Positions 25,993 to 36,119 of a stretch of 64,000 nucleotides of DNA are shown piece by piece (within the stretch, counting starts at the first letter, position 1; every line of letters starts with the position of its first letter). A program made the position numbers and the translations under genes. The notes beneath the pieces were generated by a model. That model was not told where the DNA came from and did no database searches. It saw only the letters and a list, made by a program, of their open reading frames with translations. The DNA is from Nitrosomonas sp. (lineage in GTDB: Bacteria; Pseudomonadota; Gammaproteobacteria; Burkholderiales; Nitrosomonadaceae): contig NZ_JADZAJ010000041.1 in the NCBI RefSeq assembly GCF_020852615.1, forward strand, positions 1 through 64,000, written 5' to 3'.

Positions 25993-26069
25993 GTGCCCGT
26001 AGCTCAACCGGATAGAGCACCAGCCTTCTAAGCTGGGGGTTACAGGTTCGATTCCTGTCGGGCACGCCA
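25993..26069 (+). tRNA. tRNA-Arg (TCT)
   Basis: Acceptor GTGCCCG pairs with CGGGCAC. The anticodon stem CCAGC/GCTGG frames loop CTTCTAA with anticodon TCT, which reads AGA/AGG. The T arm is intact, the discriminator is G and CCA is encoded. Confidence 0.97.
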
Positions 26070-26116
26070 AAACAGACCGGAATTTCCCTGGTTATGTTGG
26101 TTTTTTCAGATCCATG

Positions 26117-26192
26117 GTGGCTGTAGCTCAGTTGGTAGAGTCCCGGATTGTGATTCCGGTTGTCGTGGGTTCGAGTCCCATCAGCCACCCCA
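26117..26192 (+). tRNA. tRNA-His (GTG)
   Basis: Acceptor GTGGCTG pairs with CAGCCAC. The extra G expected at -1 (26116) faces discriminator C26189, as in all bacterial tRNA-His. The anticodon loop TTGTGAT carries GTG. CCA is encoded. Confidence 0.97.
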
Positions 26193-26481
26193 CCAATTAA
26201 TCATCCATATTTTTCCTGATCCTCCCTGTTCCTGTCCGCCAGGCAGCCCGAATCATTTACTGACTGGCCTGAAGAACTGCTTAACGGGTTTTTCTGATTC
26301 CAGCCATGATTTTCTGAGGATTTTCTGAAAAATGCTCTGAAAAACGTTAGCGGGGCCATTTCAGCACAAAGAAAGAACGGACAAAAACAGGTGAAAAAGC
26401 GCAGTTTACAGAGAGTCAATGCGCATTTTGAGTCTGTTTCTAACGTAGTGATGGCAACACAGACAGTTTTCCAGAGGATTT

Positions 26482-28857
26482 CTAAAAATTTTCGTAGCGG
26501 TTAACGTCAAAAATTCCCGCCTGTAATGGCTGTTGCTGTTTTTGCCAGGCGGTGATGTCGTGCAGTATTTCCCAGAATTGCGGGTGCGTGCGCCGTATTC
26601 CCCAGGTTTCCACGATCTGTTCGAAATCTCTGGTTTTTTTCGCTTTCCCCAGTTGTGATACAAATTTTCCGATTTCTGCAGCAGGAACATCGAACATAAA
26701 ATTGGGATAGCTGCCGGTAATGCCGGGATAAACGGTAACACGGTCTTTTTCAGGCTGGTAACGCAGTTCTTCACCCAGCATGAAGGCGACATTGCTGTGA
26801 GCGCGATCTCTCAGCAGGGTATAAACAGTACGCTCGTTATGTCCATGCCTGACACGGATAAATGTGACTTCTGACAGTTGTGTAATACCTGAAAAACTGG
26901 AAGCCGGCTGTGCTGCAATACGGGATAGTGCCTGATCAGCCTGTTGTATCCAGTGCGGCTGGCCGGTGCGGCTGCAGTTTTCCTGTTCACAACGATTCAG
27001 CGGGTCATGCGCCATGGTGTTGATGGACTGGAAACGTTCAAGCATGTGTGATGCCAGTTCCAGTTTCGGGTTTTCCGTGACGAAACGCTCCGCTGAGGGA
27101 GATCGATCGTCAATATCCTCGTAAACGATACCAAACTTCAGTTTACCCAGATCCTGATACCAGTCGTTCAATACGGTTTTACGCTGCCCGGCAGGAAGCA
27201 GACGTACAAAATTCTGTTCCGAACCATTACGGATCAGATCAAAGTAAAGCCGTGTCAGGATCTGATGGGCGACGTTGCCAAAAACATCAAAATTAACGAC
27301 CAGCTGGTAGTAAGTTTGCTCCAGTAACGGGTAATCCATTAACCACAGGGTTTGCGGAACCGCACCAGTCAGCCCGCTTACGACAGAGGCACTGTTGTGA
27401 TGGCGGAAAACAGTCAGCAGTGCGTTTTTATTCTGGCCGGCGCCATTCCAGATGTCTTCCAGCGATGCTCCCTGCGGTTGCTGTGAAACATAATGCTGCT
27501 GGCGCAATGTCAGATAGTCATTATGACGTTTGAGATAATGCAGCCAGTTTTCACCGGCATCCAGCAGGCGATCATCCTGCCCTGGCATGCCCAGCAAGGG
27601 GATAGCCTGTTGCTGGTAGGCACTGTCTGTAACGAAAAGATCGGATTCCGGTGACTGAAATACTGTCCAGAAATGATCGCGTATCACATCGGTTGCAATC
27701 TGGCCGCGACAAACTGGCCCGTGGATAAAAGTGCGTACAAAATATTCTGCCTCATCCAGCATGAACTGGTAGCGTGCACGTGCCGGGATAGCGGCAAAAG
27801 TGACAAATGGATTGGAGCGCTCGGTATAGCCATAACCTGGTAAATCGCCCACAGACCAGGCGTCGCTGAAAAACAGTTCATCAATGCGCTGCAGCTTTTT
27901 CCGGTCGAGCGGATAGAGAATGCGCCGCTTGTGTGTGATCGTGCCTGCTACCGGGCGCAGACGGTAGAAGAATGGCCCGCCCGGGTCGTCATTCGGGCTG
28001 ACTGTGGCAATGGGGATGACCGCTTCACCTGGCGGGGCGGATGAACGCAACAGCTCGAAAAAACGGGGTTCATTCCCGGATTCCGGAAAATACAGGTAGG
28101 CCAGAAACAGGTGTTCATACAGCCAGCGTGCCACCAGCCCGCCGCGTTTGTCTTCCCGGTTAAATAACGCTTCCCATGTCCGGATTGCCTGTTCTTCAGC
28201 CTGCGTCAGTGTAACGGGTTCATCTGGTATTGCTGCACCCTGATCCAGCCACCCGGCCAGGAGGGAATACTCTCGGTCAGTCAGGCCGCTGGTGCCAAGC
28301 GGCATACCTTCCAGGGGGTGATCATGTGCATAATCGGGAAATTCATCTTCTGAAATACATTGATTGTCACGACTAAAACCGGTTTTGATCGAATCCGGCA
28401 ATTTGCTGCCGGGCCGGGGTGGAAATTGCTTTCCCAGCATGATCATGTTTTTCAGCAGGGATTGAGTCTGTTCTTTTTTAGCCTGCAAAACAGAATAAAA
28501 GCCGCGTTCTCGCCAGCCTTCAACAGTAAGCTCATCTATACCCAGACGGGTGGGCTTCATCGCTTTGGTGCGGATATTGCTGTAAACCTGCTGGTGAGAG
28601 GCGCCACGCTCCAGTCCCTCGGCATTTTCTAGTTTGAGCTGGCATGGTGCATCAAAGCAGCTGTGGCAGGAAAGGCACTTGGTTTCGATAATTGGCTGGA
28701 TTTCTTTGATGAAAGAAACCTGGTGTCTGGCGGGTGCCGGTAAATCGGCCGGAGCGGGAACCGGCTGTTTACCGGGAAATGAATGCTCGTTATCTCCGCA
28801 TGCGGACAATATCAGGATAAGGCTCAGTAAACACGGCAACAGGCAATAGGTGCGCAC
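26482..28857 (-). CDS. cti: Fatty acid cis/trans isomerase (haem lipoprotein)
   Basis: A 791-residue periplasmic enzyme that converts cis to trans unsaturated fatty acids in membrane lipids during solvent, heat or osmotic stress. The N-terminus is a lipoprotein-like signal (ILSAC, Cys20). A cytochrome c-type haem site CLSCH follows at 61-65 in IIETKCLSCHSCFDAPCQL. The family block LEGMPLGTSGLTDREYSLL is near residue 180, and the body is full length. It is transcribed towards the tRNA cluster. glnE lies 105 bases upstream on the same strand. Constitutive or inducible control is not visible. Confidence 0.93.
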   Translation of the reverse strand: MRTYCLLPCLLSLILILSACGDNEHSFPGKQPVPAPADLPAPARHQVSFIKEIQPIIETKCLSCHSCFDAPCQLKLENAEGLERGASHQQVYSNIRTKAMKPTRLGIDELTVEGWRERGFYSVLQAKKEQTQSLLKNMIMLGKQFPPRPGSKLPDSIKTGFSRDNQCISEDEFPDYAHDHPLEGMPLGTSGLTDREYSLLAGWLDQGAAIPDEPVTLTQAEEQAIRTWEALFNREDKRGGLVARWLYEHLFLAYLYFPESGNEPRFFELLRSSAPPGEAVIPIATVSPNDDPGGPFFYRLRPVAGTITHKRRILYPLDRKKLQRIDELFFSDAWSVGDLPGYGYTERSNPFVTFAAIPARARYQFMLDEAEYFVRTFIHGPVCRGQIATDVIRDHFWTVFQSPESDLFVTDSAYQQQAIPLLGMPGQDDRLLDAGENWLHYLKRHNDYLTLRQQHYVSQQPQGASLEDIWNGAGQNKNALLTVFRHHNSASVVSGLTGAVPQTLWLMDYPLLEQTYYQLVVNFDVFGNVAHQILTRLYFDLIRNGSEQNFVRLLPAGQRKTVLNDWYQDLGKLKFGIVYEDIDDRSPSAERFVTENPKLELASHMLERFQSINTMAHDPLNRCEQENCSRTGQPHWIQQADQALSRIAAQPASSFSGITQLSEVTFIRVRHGHNERTVYTLLRDRAHSNVAFMLGEELRYQPEKDRVTVYPGITGSYPNFMFDVPAAEIGKFVSQLGKAKKTRDFEQIVETWGIRRTHPQFWEILHDITAWQKQQQPLQAGIFDVNRYENF

Positions 28858-28962
28858 AAATAACTCCGGAAGGGAACGAATGGTGAGGATTTTATCCCGG
28901 GGGGCCTTATAGAAACAGAATAGCAGCAGAATAAACTCGTGTTTTCAGCATCAGTGTTCTCT

Positions 28963-31752
28963 TCATCTGCCAAAAACATCTTCCCACAGCTGAAATACCG
29001 CCTGTCTGGCATCACTTAAATGATCACTTGCCACACGTGCAAATTTCTGGGAGGTATCTCTGGGCAGGGTTGTGCTGCCGGCTTCCGGATTACCGCTTAG
29101 CCTGAGCTGGTGCTGCGTTCGCCGGAGTTCGCGATAAGCTACTAATGCTGCGCTGGCTTTGTCGGCGGATGTCAGTCCCAGCTCACCTGCAAGTTTGAGC
29201 AGGGCGATATTGCCGATATTGCCGGTCAGCTGCGGATAGCGGTGGGCATAACCCAGCACCAGATATTGCACGATGAATTCCACATCAATGATGCCGCCGT
29301 GGTCGTGCTTGATATCGAATAGCGGTGTGGGGTTCGGGTGTGCTTCCAGCATTTTTCTGCGCATCACCAGAATTTCCTGTTTTAGTTTTGCCGGATCACG
29401 TGGCTGGCAAAGTATGTTTTTACGCATCCGTTCAAACATTTCGCCCACATTATGATCGCCAACGACAAAACGCGCCCGCGTCAGTGCCTGATGTTCCCAC
29501 ACCCAGGCCTGCTCATGCTGATACTGGCTAAATGCTTCGATAGCGTTCACCAGTAATCCGCTGGTGCCATTCGGACGTAATCGCAGATCGGTTTCATACA
29601 ATATGCCGGCGGATGTCTGGCTGGTCAGCCACAGATTGATGCTTTGCGCCAGCTTGGTATAGATTTCTGCGGCATCGGGGTGGTTATCCTGGTAGAGAAA
29701 TACAATATCGAGATCGGAGACATAGCCCAGTTCTTTCCCTCCCAGTTTGCCGTAGCCGATAATGGCAAAAACCGGGGACTCCAGGTGCTTCTTTTTCAGG
29801 CCCTGCCAGGCGAGTTGCAGCACATTGTCGAGGATGAGATCAGCCAGCTCGGTTAAATGATCGCTGAGTTTTTCCAGCAGCAGATCCCCCTCCAGGTCAA
29901 TGGCGAGCAGGCGAAATGTCTGTGCATGCTGAAAATGGCGCAATACATCCATTTGCCATTCCACCATCTGTGCTTTGGGGATGTTGACATGATGCAGCTG
30001 ATGAACGAGTTCTGTTTTGAGTGCCGGCCAGTCCGGCAGGGTGTGCAGCCCGGATGGCGCGAGTAATTCGTCCATGAGAATCGGGTGCCGGCCAAGATAA
30101 TCGCTTGCCCACTGGCTGGCGCTGACCAGTTTTGCCACGCGCGGCAGTGTTTGCGGGTGTTCCTGCAGCAGGGCGAGGTAGGCTGAATATCTGCCGATTT
30201 TTTCAAGTAACTGCAACATGCGTTCCAGCGTGATTTCTACGGAAGAAAAGCGGGTAATTACCTCCATCAGTGCGGGTATCAGCTCAAATATACGTTCCTG
30301 GTTGGGCTGGGAGAGCTGCCGGAAAAAAGTGCTGTTGTAAAACTGCCGGATACGTGCGGTAATTTTATCGGGGTTGATGTAACCAAGTGTTTGCAGCTCT
30401 CTGCTGAAGGCTTCGGTTGTTTCGTTATCTTCAGGCTGTTCCGGGTTGACCCGGGTAAATATGTCGTGCTGGACAACCTTGCGGCGAGCAGCAAAAATCT
30501 GCTCGAAATGACGGGTGACATTCTGGCGGTGCAGATCGAGATGATCAAGGAAATCCGCATAATCATTAAACCCCATGCTTTTTGCAATCAGTACCTGGTC
30601 ATCAGGCTGTTGCGGCAAATTCTGGGTTTGCTGATCGTCGAGATACTGCAGGCGGTGTTCAAGTTTACGCAGAAAGCAGTAGGCATCGGTCAGTTCTGCG
30701 ACGGTCTGCTCGGGAAGTGGCTGTTTCTGCCGCAGCCGCCACAGCACACCAAGCGTGGGGCGTATGCATAAATCGGCATCACGTCCGCCCCGGATCAGCT
30801 GGAATACCTGAGTAATGAATTCAATTTCACGAATACCGCCAGGGCCAAGTTTGATATTGTCGTGCAGCTCGCGCCGATCGACTTCCTTCCGTAACTGCGC
30901 ATGCAGACTGCGCATGGCTTCATAGGCTTCAAAATCCAGGTATTTGCGGAATACAAAAGGGCGCACGATCAGCTCCATCAGCGCTGCTTCGGCCACCGAT
31001 GAACCGGTAATAACGCGGCTTTTGATCCAGGCATGCCGCTCCCATTCGCGCCCCTGGGTAATGAAATAGTCTTCAAGCATGGGCAGGCTGATGGCAAGCG
31101 GGCTGTTTTCACCGTGCGGGCGCAGCCGCATATCGACACGAAATACATAGCCGTCCACGGTATAATCATTCAGGCTTGCAATCAGCTTCCGCCCCAGCCT
31201 GACAAAAAATTCATGATTGCTGATGGATTTTCTGCCATCTGTTTCACCATCTTCGGGATAAATAAAAATCAGATCCACATCAGAGGATACATTGAGTTCG
31301 CCTCCTCCCAGCTTTCCCATTGCCACGATCAGCAGCTGCTGCTCTGTGCCGGTTTTTTCTCCTGCCGGTTTACCAAAATGGTCGGGTTGCGTCATTGCCA
31401 TATGGAGAAATTCCAGTGAGAAGCGGATCGTTACATCTGCCAGTGCAGTCATGGTTGTCATGACCTCGTTCAGATCAGCCAGTCCGGCCAGATCACGTGC
31501 AGCCAGCCGGAGGATGACGCATTTACGCAGCTGGCGCAGTATCCGGTGCAGATCCGCTTCCTCCAGAAGCGGAACAGGGGGCGATTGCAGAAAATCTGAC
31601 ATCTCCTCCCATGAAAAAGGATTTTGTAATTGATCCAGCAGGCTTTGCCGGAGATCGGGCTCGCTTTCCAGTGTGCGTTTCAGGTACCGGCTGTAAGGCA
31701 GGATACTGTTGACAATGGAAGTGGCCTGGTGTGTGTGGATGGATGTGGGCAT
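28963..31752 (-). CDS. glnE: Glutamine synthetase adenylyltransferase/deadenylase
   Basis: A 929-residue bifunctional enzyme that adenylylates glutamine synthetase in nitrogen excess and reverses it in limitation. Two nucleotidyltransferase domains are visible: KLGGGELNVSSDVDLIFIY in the first half (residues ~150-170) and YGKLGGKELGYVSDLDIVFL in the second. Each has the G-G-E/D-x-SDxDL core, separated by the regulatory helices. Length is normal (E. coli about 946). It is the nitrogen-control gene expected of an ammonia oxidiser. Confidence 0.97.
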   Translation of the reverse strand: MPTSIHTHQATSIVNSILPYSRYLKRTLESEPDLRQSLLDQLQNPFSWEEMSDFLQSPPVPLLEEADLHRILRQLRKCVILRLAARDLAGLADLNEVMTTMTALADVTIRFSLEFLHMAMTQPDHFGKPAGEKTGTEQQLLIVAMGKLGGGELNVSSDVDLIFIYPEDGETDGRKSISNHEFFVRLGRKLIASLNDYTVDGYVFRVDMRLRPHGENSPLAISLPMLEDYFITQGREWERHAWIKSRVITGSSVAEAALMELIVRPFVFRKYLDFEAYEAMRSLHAQLRKEVDRRELHDNIKLGPGGIREIEFITQVFQLIRGGRDADLCIRPTLGVLWRLRQKQPLPEQTVAELTDAYCFLRKLEHRLQYLDDQQTQNLPQQPDDQVLIAKSMGFNDYADFLDHLDLHRQNVTRHFEQIFAARRKVVQHDIFTRVNPEQPEDNETTEAFSRELQTLGYINPDKITARIRQFYNSTFFRQLSQPNQERIFELIPALMEVITRFSSVEITLERMLQLLEKIGRYSAYLALLQEHPQTLPRVAKLVSASQWASDYLGRHPILMDELLAPSGLHTLPDWPALKTELVHQLHHVNIPKAQMVEWQMDVLRHFQHAQTFRLLAIDLEGDLLLEKLSDHLTELADLILDNVLQLAWQGLKKKHLESPVFAIIGYGKLGGKELGYVSDLDIVFLYQDNHPDAAEIYTKLAQSINLWLTSQTSAGILYETDLRLRPNGTSGLLVNAIEAFSQYQHEQAWVWEHQALTRARFVVGDHNVGEMFERMRKNILCQPRDPAKLKQEILVMRRKMLEAHPNPTPLFDIKHDHGGIIDVEFIVQYLVLGYAHRYPQLTGNIGNIALLKLAGELGLTSADKASAALVAYRELRRTQHQLRLSGNPEAGSTTLPRDTSQKFARVASDHLSDARQAVFQLWEDVFGR

Positions 31753-32015
31753 GCAGGATAAATGGCGTTGTACCCGGTTACGTTACCGTGTGATGCAAGG
31801 GGCTGAATAAAATAGGAATCGGTTACATTATTACCATGGTGAGCAGTTATTGCGGTAATCATATCCTGCCGGAAGATGCGGAAGCTGTCTTTTCGTATAC
31901 GAAAGCAGAATTCCAGGTGGTGTATGGACTATACCTGGCGGCAGTTTCGCGGGCAGGTTTGTCATGAGCAGATTTGTCATGGGTGGATTTGTATTGGCCA
32001 GGTTATTTTGAAGTT

Positions 32016-35000
32016 ATGCCGCATTCTTTTTTGCGTCTTTGTGCCATTGGGTTGAGCCGGGCAGGCAGAGGGCTGCTGCTGGGGTTAATGCTGGCCGGCC
32101 TGCTGTTGCTTGCAATGCGTTACTGGATTTTGCCTGATATTGGAAGGTATCGTTCTGATATTGCTGCCGCTGTTACTGATGTTGCCGGGCAGCCGGTACA
32201 GATTGATGCGATTAAGGCTGACTGGGATGGACTGCGCCCGCATCTGTCGATGCAGGGAGTGAGTGTGTCAGATCGGCTGGGTAATCCGGTACTGGTATTC
32301 CCGGAAATAGAGGGCACAGTTTCGTGGCGGTCACTGCTGCGCGGTGAGCTCAATTTTCATGAAATTGTAATTGATCGGCCTGCGCTGGTAACGCGCCGGG
32401 ATACGGAAGGGATCTGGCATATTGCGGGGGTCGCCCTGAGTGAAAACCGGCAGGAGAGCGGGTTTTTAGACTGGCTGCTGCGTCAGCGGCGTTTGATCGT
32501 CAAACAGGCCACTGTTTACTGGCAGGATGAGTTGCACCAGCGGCCGGTGCATTATTTTGAGTCGGTCAGCCTGTATTTGCAGAATACACGCTGGGGAAAG
32601 CGCCATCAGTTCGGGTTACAGGCCGGATCATCCAGTCCTTTGTTTTCACGGGCAGAGATACGGGGTGATTTTGTTACTGATGCTATCCGTGCGTTATCAG
32701 GCTGGCAGGGACGACTGTTTGTTGAGTTACGGGATTTTGACCTGGAAAGCTGGCAAAAATGGATGATATTGCCGGCAGAGCTGTCTCTGAAAAAAGGTAA
32801 AGGCAGCATGCGGGCCTGGACAGATATTCATGCTGGCAGCTTTACAAGGTGGGTGTCGGATATCAGTTTGCAAAATGCAACTATTCAGTTTGCCCGGCAT
32901 TTGCCGGCGATGGAGCTCAGCTGGCTGTCCGGCCGGGGAGGATGGCAGAGGGGCGATGAGGTAAAGGAGGTGGTGAAAGGGAAGGTAAAGGGAATAGATC
33001 AGCAGTGGTTTTCCCGGGATTTGAAAATCGGTTTTAACGGCTTGCCGCTGACTGCGCTGACAAATATTTCTTTACACGTACTGGACCGTAAAGATCCGAC
33101 CCTGTCTGAATACAGTCTGCAGGCGGAAGGGTTGGATATGAGCGTGCTGACCCGGCTGGCGGCCAGTTTGCCGGTAAAAGACGGCTTGCATAAGCTGTTG
33201 TCAGGGTTGTCTGCACGCGGAACGGTGAAGCACGTCAACCTCAAGTGGCAAGGTGACTGGACACAAAAATCACCTTTCCGGATCAATGCCGGTTTCAGTG
33301 ATATTGCGGTACGGTCATTGGATGACTACCCTGCATTCAGTGGGCTCAGCGGGGTAATTGATGCAAGCGAAACAGGAGGATCACTGTTCCTGTCTTCAAA
33401 GAATGCAGCAATCAGCAAACCTCGACAACAGGAAGAAAAACTCCGTTTTGATACGCTAACCGGGCGGCTGGACTGGAAAACTGCCGCTGATCATGAGGCG
33501 ACCCGAATCAAGTTTAGTAATATTGCTTTCAAAAATGACGCCGGCAGTGGTTCTTTGCAGGGGAGTTATATCTTTGGCAAGGATGTGCCCGCACAGGTTG
33601 ATCTGGCGGGAAGTGTGTCACAAGGCGATCTGCAGCTGCTGGAGAGAAATATCACCTGGGTGGCCGGTAATGCCTGGAAAAGCAGGCTGAGCGGAGCGGC
33701 TGTATCAGGTCAGGTAAGTGATGCGAAATTTCATATCAGGGGACCGCTGCATGGTGAATTTACCGGCAAAAATCATGATTTCTCTATAAATGCAGAGGCT
33801 GCCATCCATAATGCCGAGATCAGAATACCGGGTGACTGGCCGGAAATATCCGGGGTAACCGGACGGGTTTCAAAACAGGAAGGGGAGGTTAATTTGTCAT
33901 TTTCTGCTGCCAGTGTCGCTGGTATTGGTTTGCAGAAATTTACCCTGCAGACGGATGACTGGCATGCTGATCGCCCGGAAATCAGAATACGGGGTGTGGC
34001 GGAAGGAGAAAGCGCGGAGATGGCTGCCCTGTTAAGCAGGATGGCCGTCGATCAGCATGTGAATGAACTGCTGAAGCGAACCGGGTTTTCCGGAAAAGGG
34101 CAGTTGCAGGCAGATGTGGTGTTGTCAGCAGCCCGGGAAAAATTTTCTGTTACCAGGCTGCAGGGGCGCTACCAGTTTAAAGATAACCGGATTGACTTTG
34201 ATCGTTATGTGCCTGATTTTGACAAGGTCAATGGCTCGCTGATTTTCAGCGAATCAGGTGTCGTGCTGGAAGATATGCATGCCCGGCTGCTGGGAGGTCC
34301 GGTTGATATTTTTTCCTCGCCATTACCCGAGGGAGGGATACGAATTTCTGCCAGGGGTCGGGCAGATTTTGAGCGTTTCCGGTCAGAAGATTCGCCGGTT
34401 AAATCAATTCAGTTGTCGCAACTGTGGACGCAGTTTGCACATGGCGCTTCGGACTGGCAGGTTGCGGTTGATGTTGAGCGGAATAAGGTTGGCATCGTGA
34501 TCGAATCTTCACTGGAGGGTGTGGAGTTGACGTTTCCGGCACCGTTTTCCAAACCGGCAGCCCGGGCAGTTCCCATGCGGCTGGAGAAGATTTTTACCTC
34601 GCCGCACGATGATTTTTTGCGCTTTCATTATGGCGATTCCCTGACGGCGGAGTTTCAGCGTATTCACGAGAAGACACATTTTTATCATCCTGTACGCGGA
34701 ATTATCCGCTTTGGCGGGCATGGTACATTGCCGCAGGATAAGATAACCCGGATCGAAGGCTCCATTCCTCGCCTGCAGTGGGATCAGTTGCGGACATTGT
34801 TCAAATGGCATGCCGGGATGGATGTTTCGCTCGATCATGATGCTCGTGGACTGGATAATATTTTGACGAGATCGCTGCAATTTGACCTGAAAATTGACCA
34901 GGCTGAGTTTCTGTCCAGTATTTTTAATGATGTTGCACTGTCAGGTGAAAGGGCGGGTGAAACCTGGCGGGTACATGTTTCCGGTCAGGAAGCCGATGGC

Positions 35001-35933
35001 AAAATAATCTGGCACACGGCAGAACCGCAGAAAGTTGTGGCACGTTTAAACCGGTTAAAAATTCCCGAAAATGCTCCGATAAATACTTTTATATCACAAA
35101 CGCAGGAATCTCCCGGGGATTGGCCGGCTCTGGATATTGAAGCTGATGAACTGTTTGCAAAAGAGGGGCGGCTGGGCCAGCTCAAACTCAGCGCTGTACA
35201 AAGAAAGGATGGCTGGCTGGTGGAAAATCTGGATATCCGGCATCCGGACAGCAGGTTGCTGGCAAATGGGTTGTGGGAAAATCATGTACCACCTTATCGG
35301 ATGTACAGTCATATCCGGCTGCAATCCGGCAATATTGGAAAGTTACTTAAGCGTCACGGTTATCCGGGGCGTATTGCTCGCGGCGAAGGGGTGCTGGAAG
35401 GTGATCTGAATTGGGCGGGGAAACCATCATCACCTGATCTTCCGACATTGTCCGGCAGCCTGCAGCTGGATGCGCAGCACGGGCAGTTTACAGAATTGAA
35501 ACCCGGCATTGCCAGATTACTGGGGATTTTTGATCTGAAATCCCTGCCTCGCAGACTGATGCTGGATTTTTATGATGTATTCGGTAAGGGTTTTGGATTT
35601 GATGAGTTGAGTGGCCTTATCAACATCCGGAATGGTATTGCTTCGGTTGATAATCTGTACATATCAGGGAGTGCGGCAGAGCTTGCTTTAAGCGGGAAAC
35701 TGGATCTGGTGAATGAAACACAGGCCTTGAATCTGAAAGTGTTTCCTTCGTTGGGATTGGCAACACCGATTGCCGGAATTGCCGCCATGATTGCCAGCAG
35801 AACCTTGCGGGATCCTTTTGACCGGGTGTTGCTCAATGAATATGAGATCACCGGGAGCTGGAGTGATCCGGTAGTCGCCAGGCTGAATGAGGAGAGTGGC
35901 GGGGCCGGGCGGCCGCAAGGCCTGCCTCACTAG
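32016..35933 (+). CDS. YhdP-like AsmA-family envelope protein
   Basis: A protein of about 1305 residues of the YhdP/TIGR02099 type. It has one N-terminal transmembrane helix (GLLLGLMLAGLLLLAMRYWI), then a very long periplasmic beta-rich region built of AsmA-like repeats. The C-terminal AsmA domain includes NWAGKPSSPDLPTLSGSLQL and FDELSGLINIRNGIASVDNL. Such bridge-like proteins span the periplasm and move phospholipids to the outer membrane. ATG 32016 (MPHSFLRLCAIGLSRAGRG) matches family starts; an in-frame TTG at 31974 adds 14 unlikely residues. The 263 bases upstream hold no other gene. Confidence 0.9.
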   Translation: MPHSFLRLCAIGLSRAGRGLLLGLMLAGLLLLAMRYWILPDIGRYRSDIAAAVTDVAGQPVQIDAIKADWDGLRPHLSMQGVSVSDRLGNPVLVFPEIEGTVSWRSLLRGELNFHEIVIDRPALVTRRDTEGIWHIAGVALSENRQESGFLDWLLRQRRLIVKQATVYWQDELHQRPVHYFESVSLYLQNTRWGKRHQFGLQAGSSSPLFSRAEIRGDFVTDAIRALSGWQGRLFVELRDFDLESWQKWMILPAELSLKKGKGSMRAWTDIHAGSFTRWVSDISLQNATIQFARHLPAMELSWLSGRGGWQRGDEVKEVVKGKVKGIDQQWFSRDLKIGFNGLPLTALTNISLHVLDRKDPTLSEYSLQAEGLDMSVLTRLAASLPVKDGLHKLLSGLSARGTVKHVNLKWQGDWTQKSPFRINAGFSDIAVRSLDDYPAFSGLSGVIDASETGGSLFLSSKNAAISKPRQQEEKLRFDTLTGRLDWKTAADHEATRIKFSNIAFKNDAGSGSLQGSYIFGKDVPAQVDLAGSVSQGDLQLLERNITWVAGNAWKSRLSGAAVSGQVSDAKFHIRGPLHGEFTGKNHDFSINAEAAIHNAEIRIPGDWPEISGVTGRVSKQEGEVNLSFSAASVAGIGLQKFTLQTDDWHADRPEIRIRGVAEGESAEMAALLSRMAVDQHVNELLKRTGFSGKGQLQADVVLSAAREKFSVTRLQGRYQFKDNRIDFDRYVPDFDKVNGSLIFSESGVVLEDMHARLLGGPVDIFSSPLPEGGIRISARGRADFERFRSEDSPVKSIQLSQLWTQFAHGASDWQVAVDVERNKVGIVIESSLEGVELTFPAPFSKPAARAVPMRLEKIFTSPHDDFLRFHYGDSLTAEFQRIHEKTHFYHPVRGIIRFGGHGTLPQDKITRIEGSIPRLQWDQLRTLFKWHAGMDVSLDHDARGLDNILTRSLQFDLKIDQAEFLSSIFNDVALSGERAGETWRVHVSGQEADGKIIWHTAEPQKVVARLNRLKIPENAPINTFISQTQESPGDWPALDIEADELFAKEGRLGQLKLSAVQRKDGWLVENLDIRHPDSRLLANGLWENHVPPYRMYSHIRLQSGNIGKLLKRHGYPGRIARGEGVLEGDLNWAGKPSSPDLPTLSGSLQLDAQHGQFTELKPGIARLLGIFDLKSLPRRLMLDFYDVFGKGFGFDELSGLINIRNGIASVDNLYISGSAAELALSGKLDLVNETQALNLKVFPSLGLATPIAGIAAMIASRTLRDPFDRVLLNEYEITGSWSDPVVARLNEESGGAGRPQGLPH

Positions 35934-36119
35934 CGTTTTTCAGAGGATCCTGAATCCGTTCTGGAATCGGGTCAGAATACAAAATAATGGTGGTGAAGTG
36001 CAGTTTCTCCACTTTGGAATATAACCTGGGGAAGAGGAAGCCCAATATGAGCGGTTTGAAGATAGGATTAAGAGCAGTATTTTTGTTGGCGGACAATAGA
36101 TACGGGGAGGGTAAAAATC

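Noticed and set aside
25841-26188. 115-codon minus-strand frame across the tRNA-Pro/Arg/His cluster
   Set aside because: It is translated from the antisense of three tRNA genes, a common annotation artefact.
26278-26345. Several TTTTCTGA-like short repeats between the tRNA cluster and cti
   Set aside because: Imperfect, no consistent spacing and no stable hairpin; treated as simple AT-rich sequence.
31974-32015. TTG start extending the YhdP-like protein
   Set aside because: Adds 14 residues before the usual MPHSF start and overlaps a small repeated GTCATG motif; ATG 32016 fits the family.
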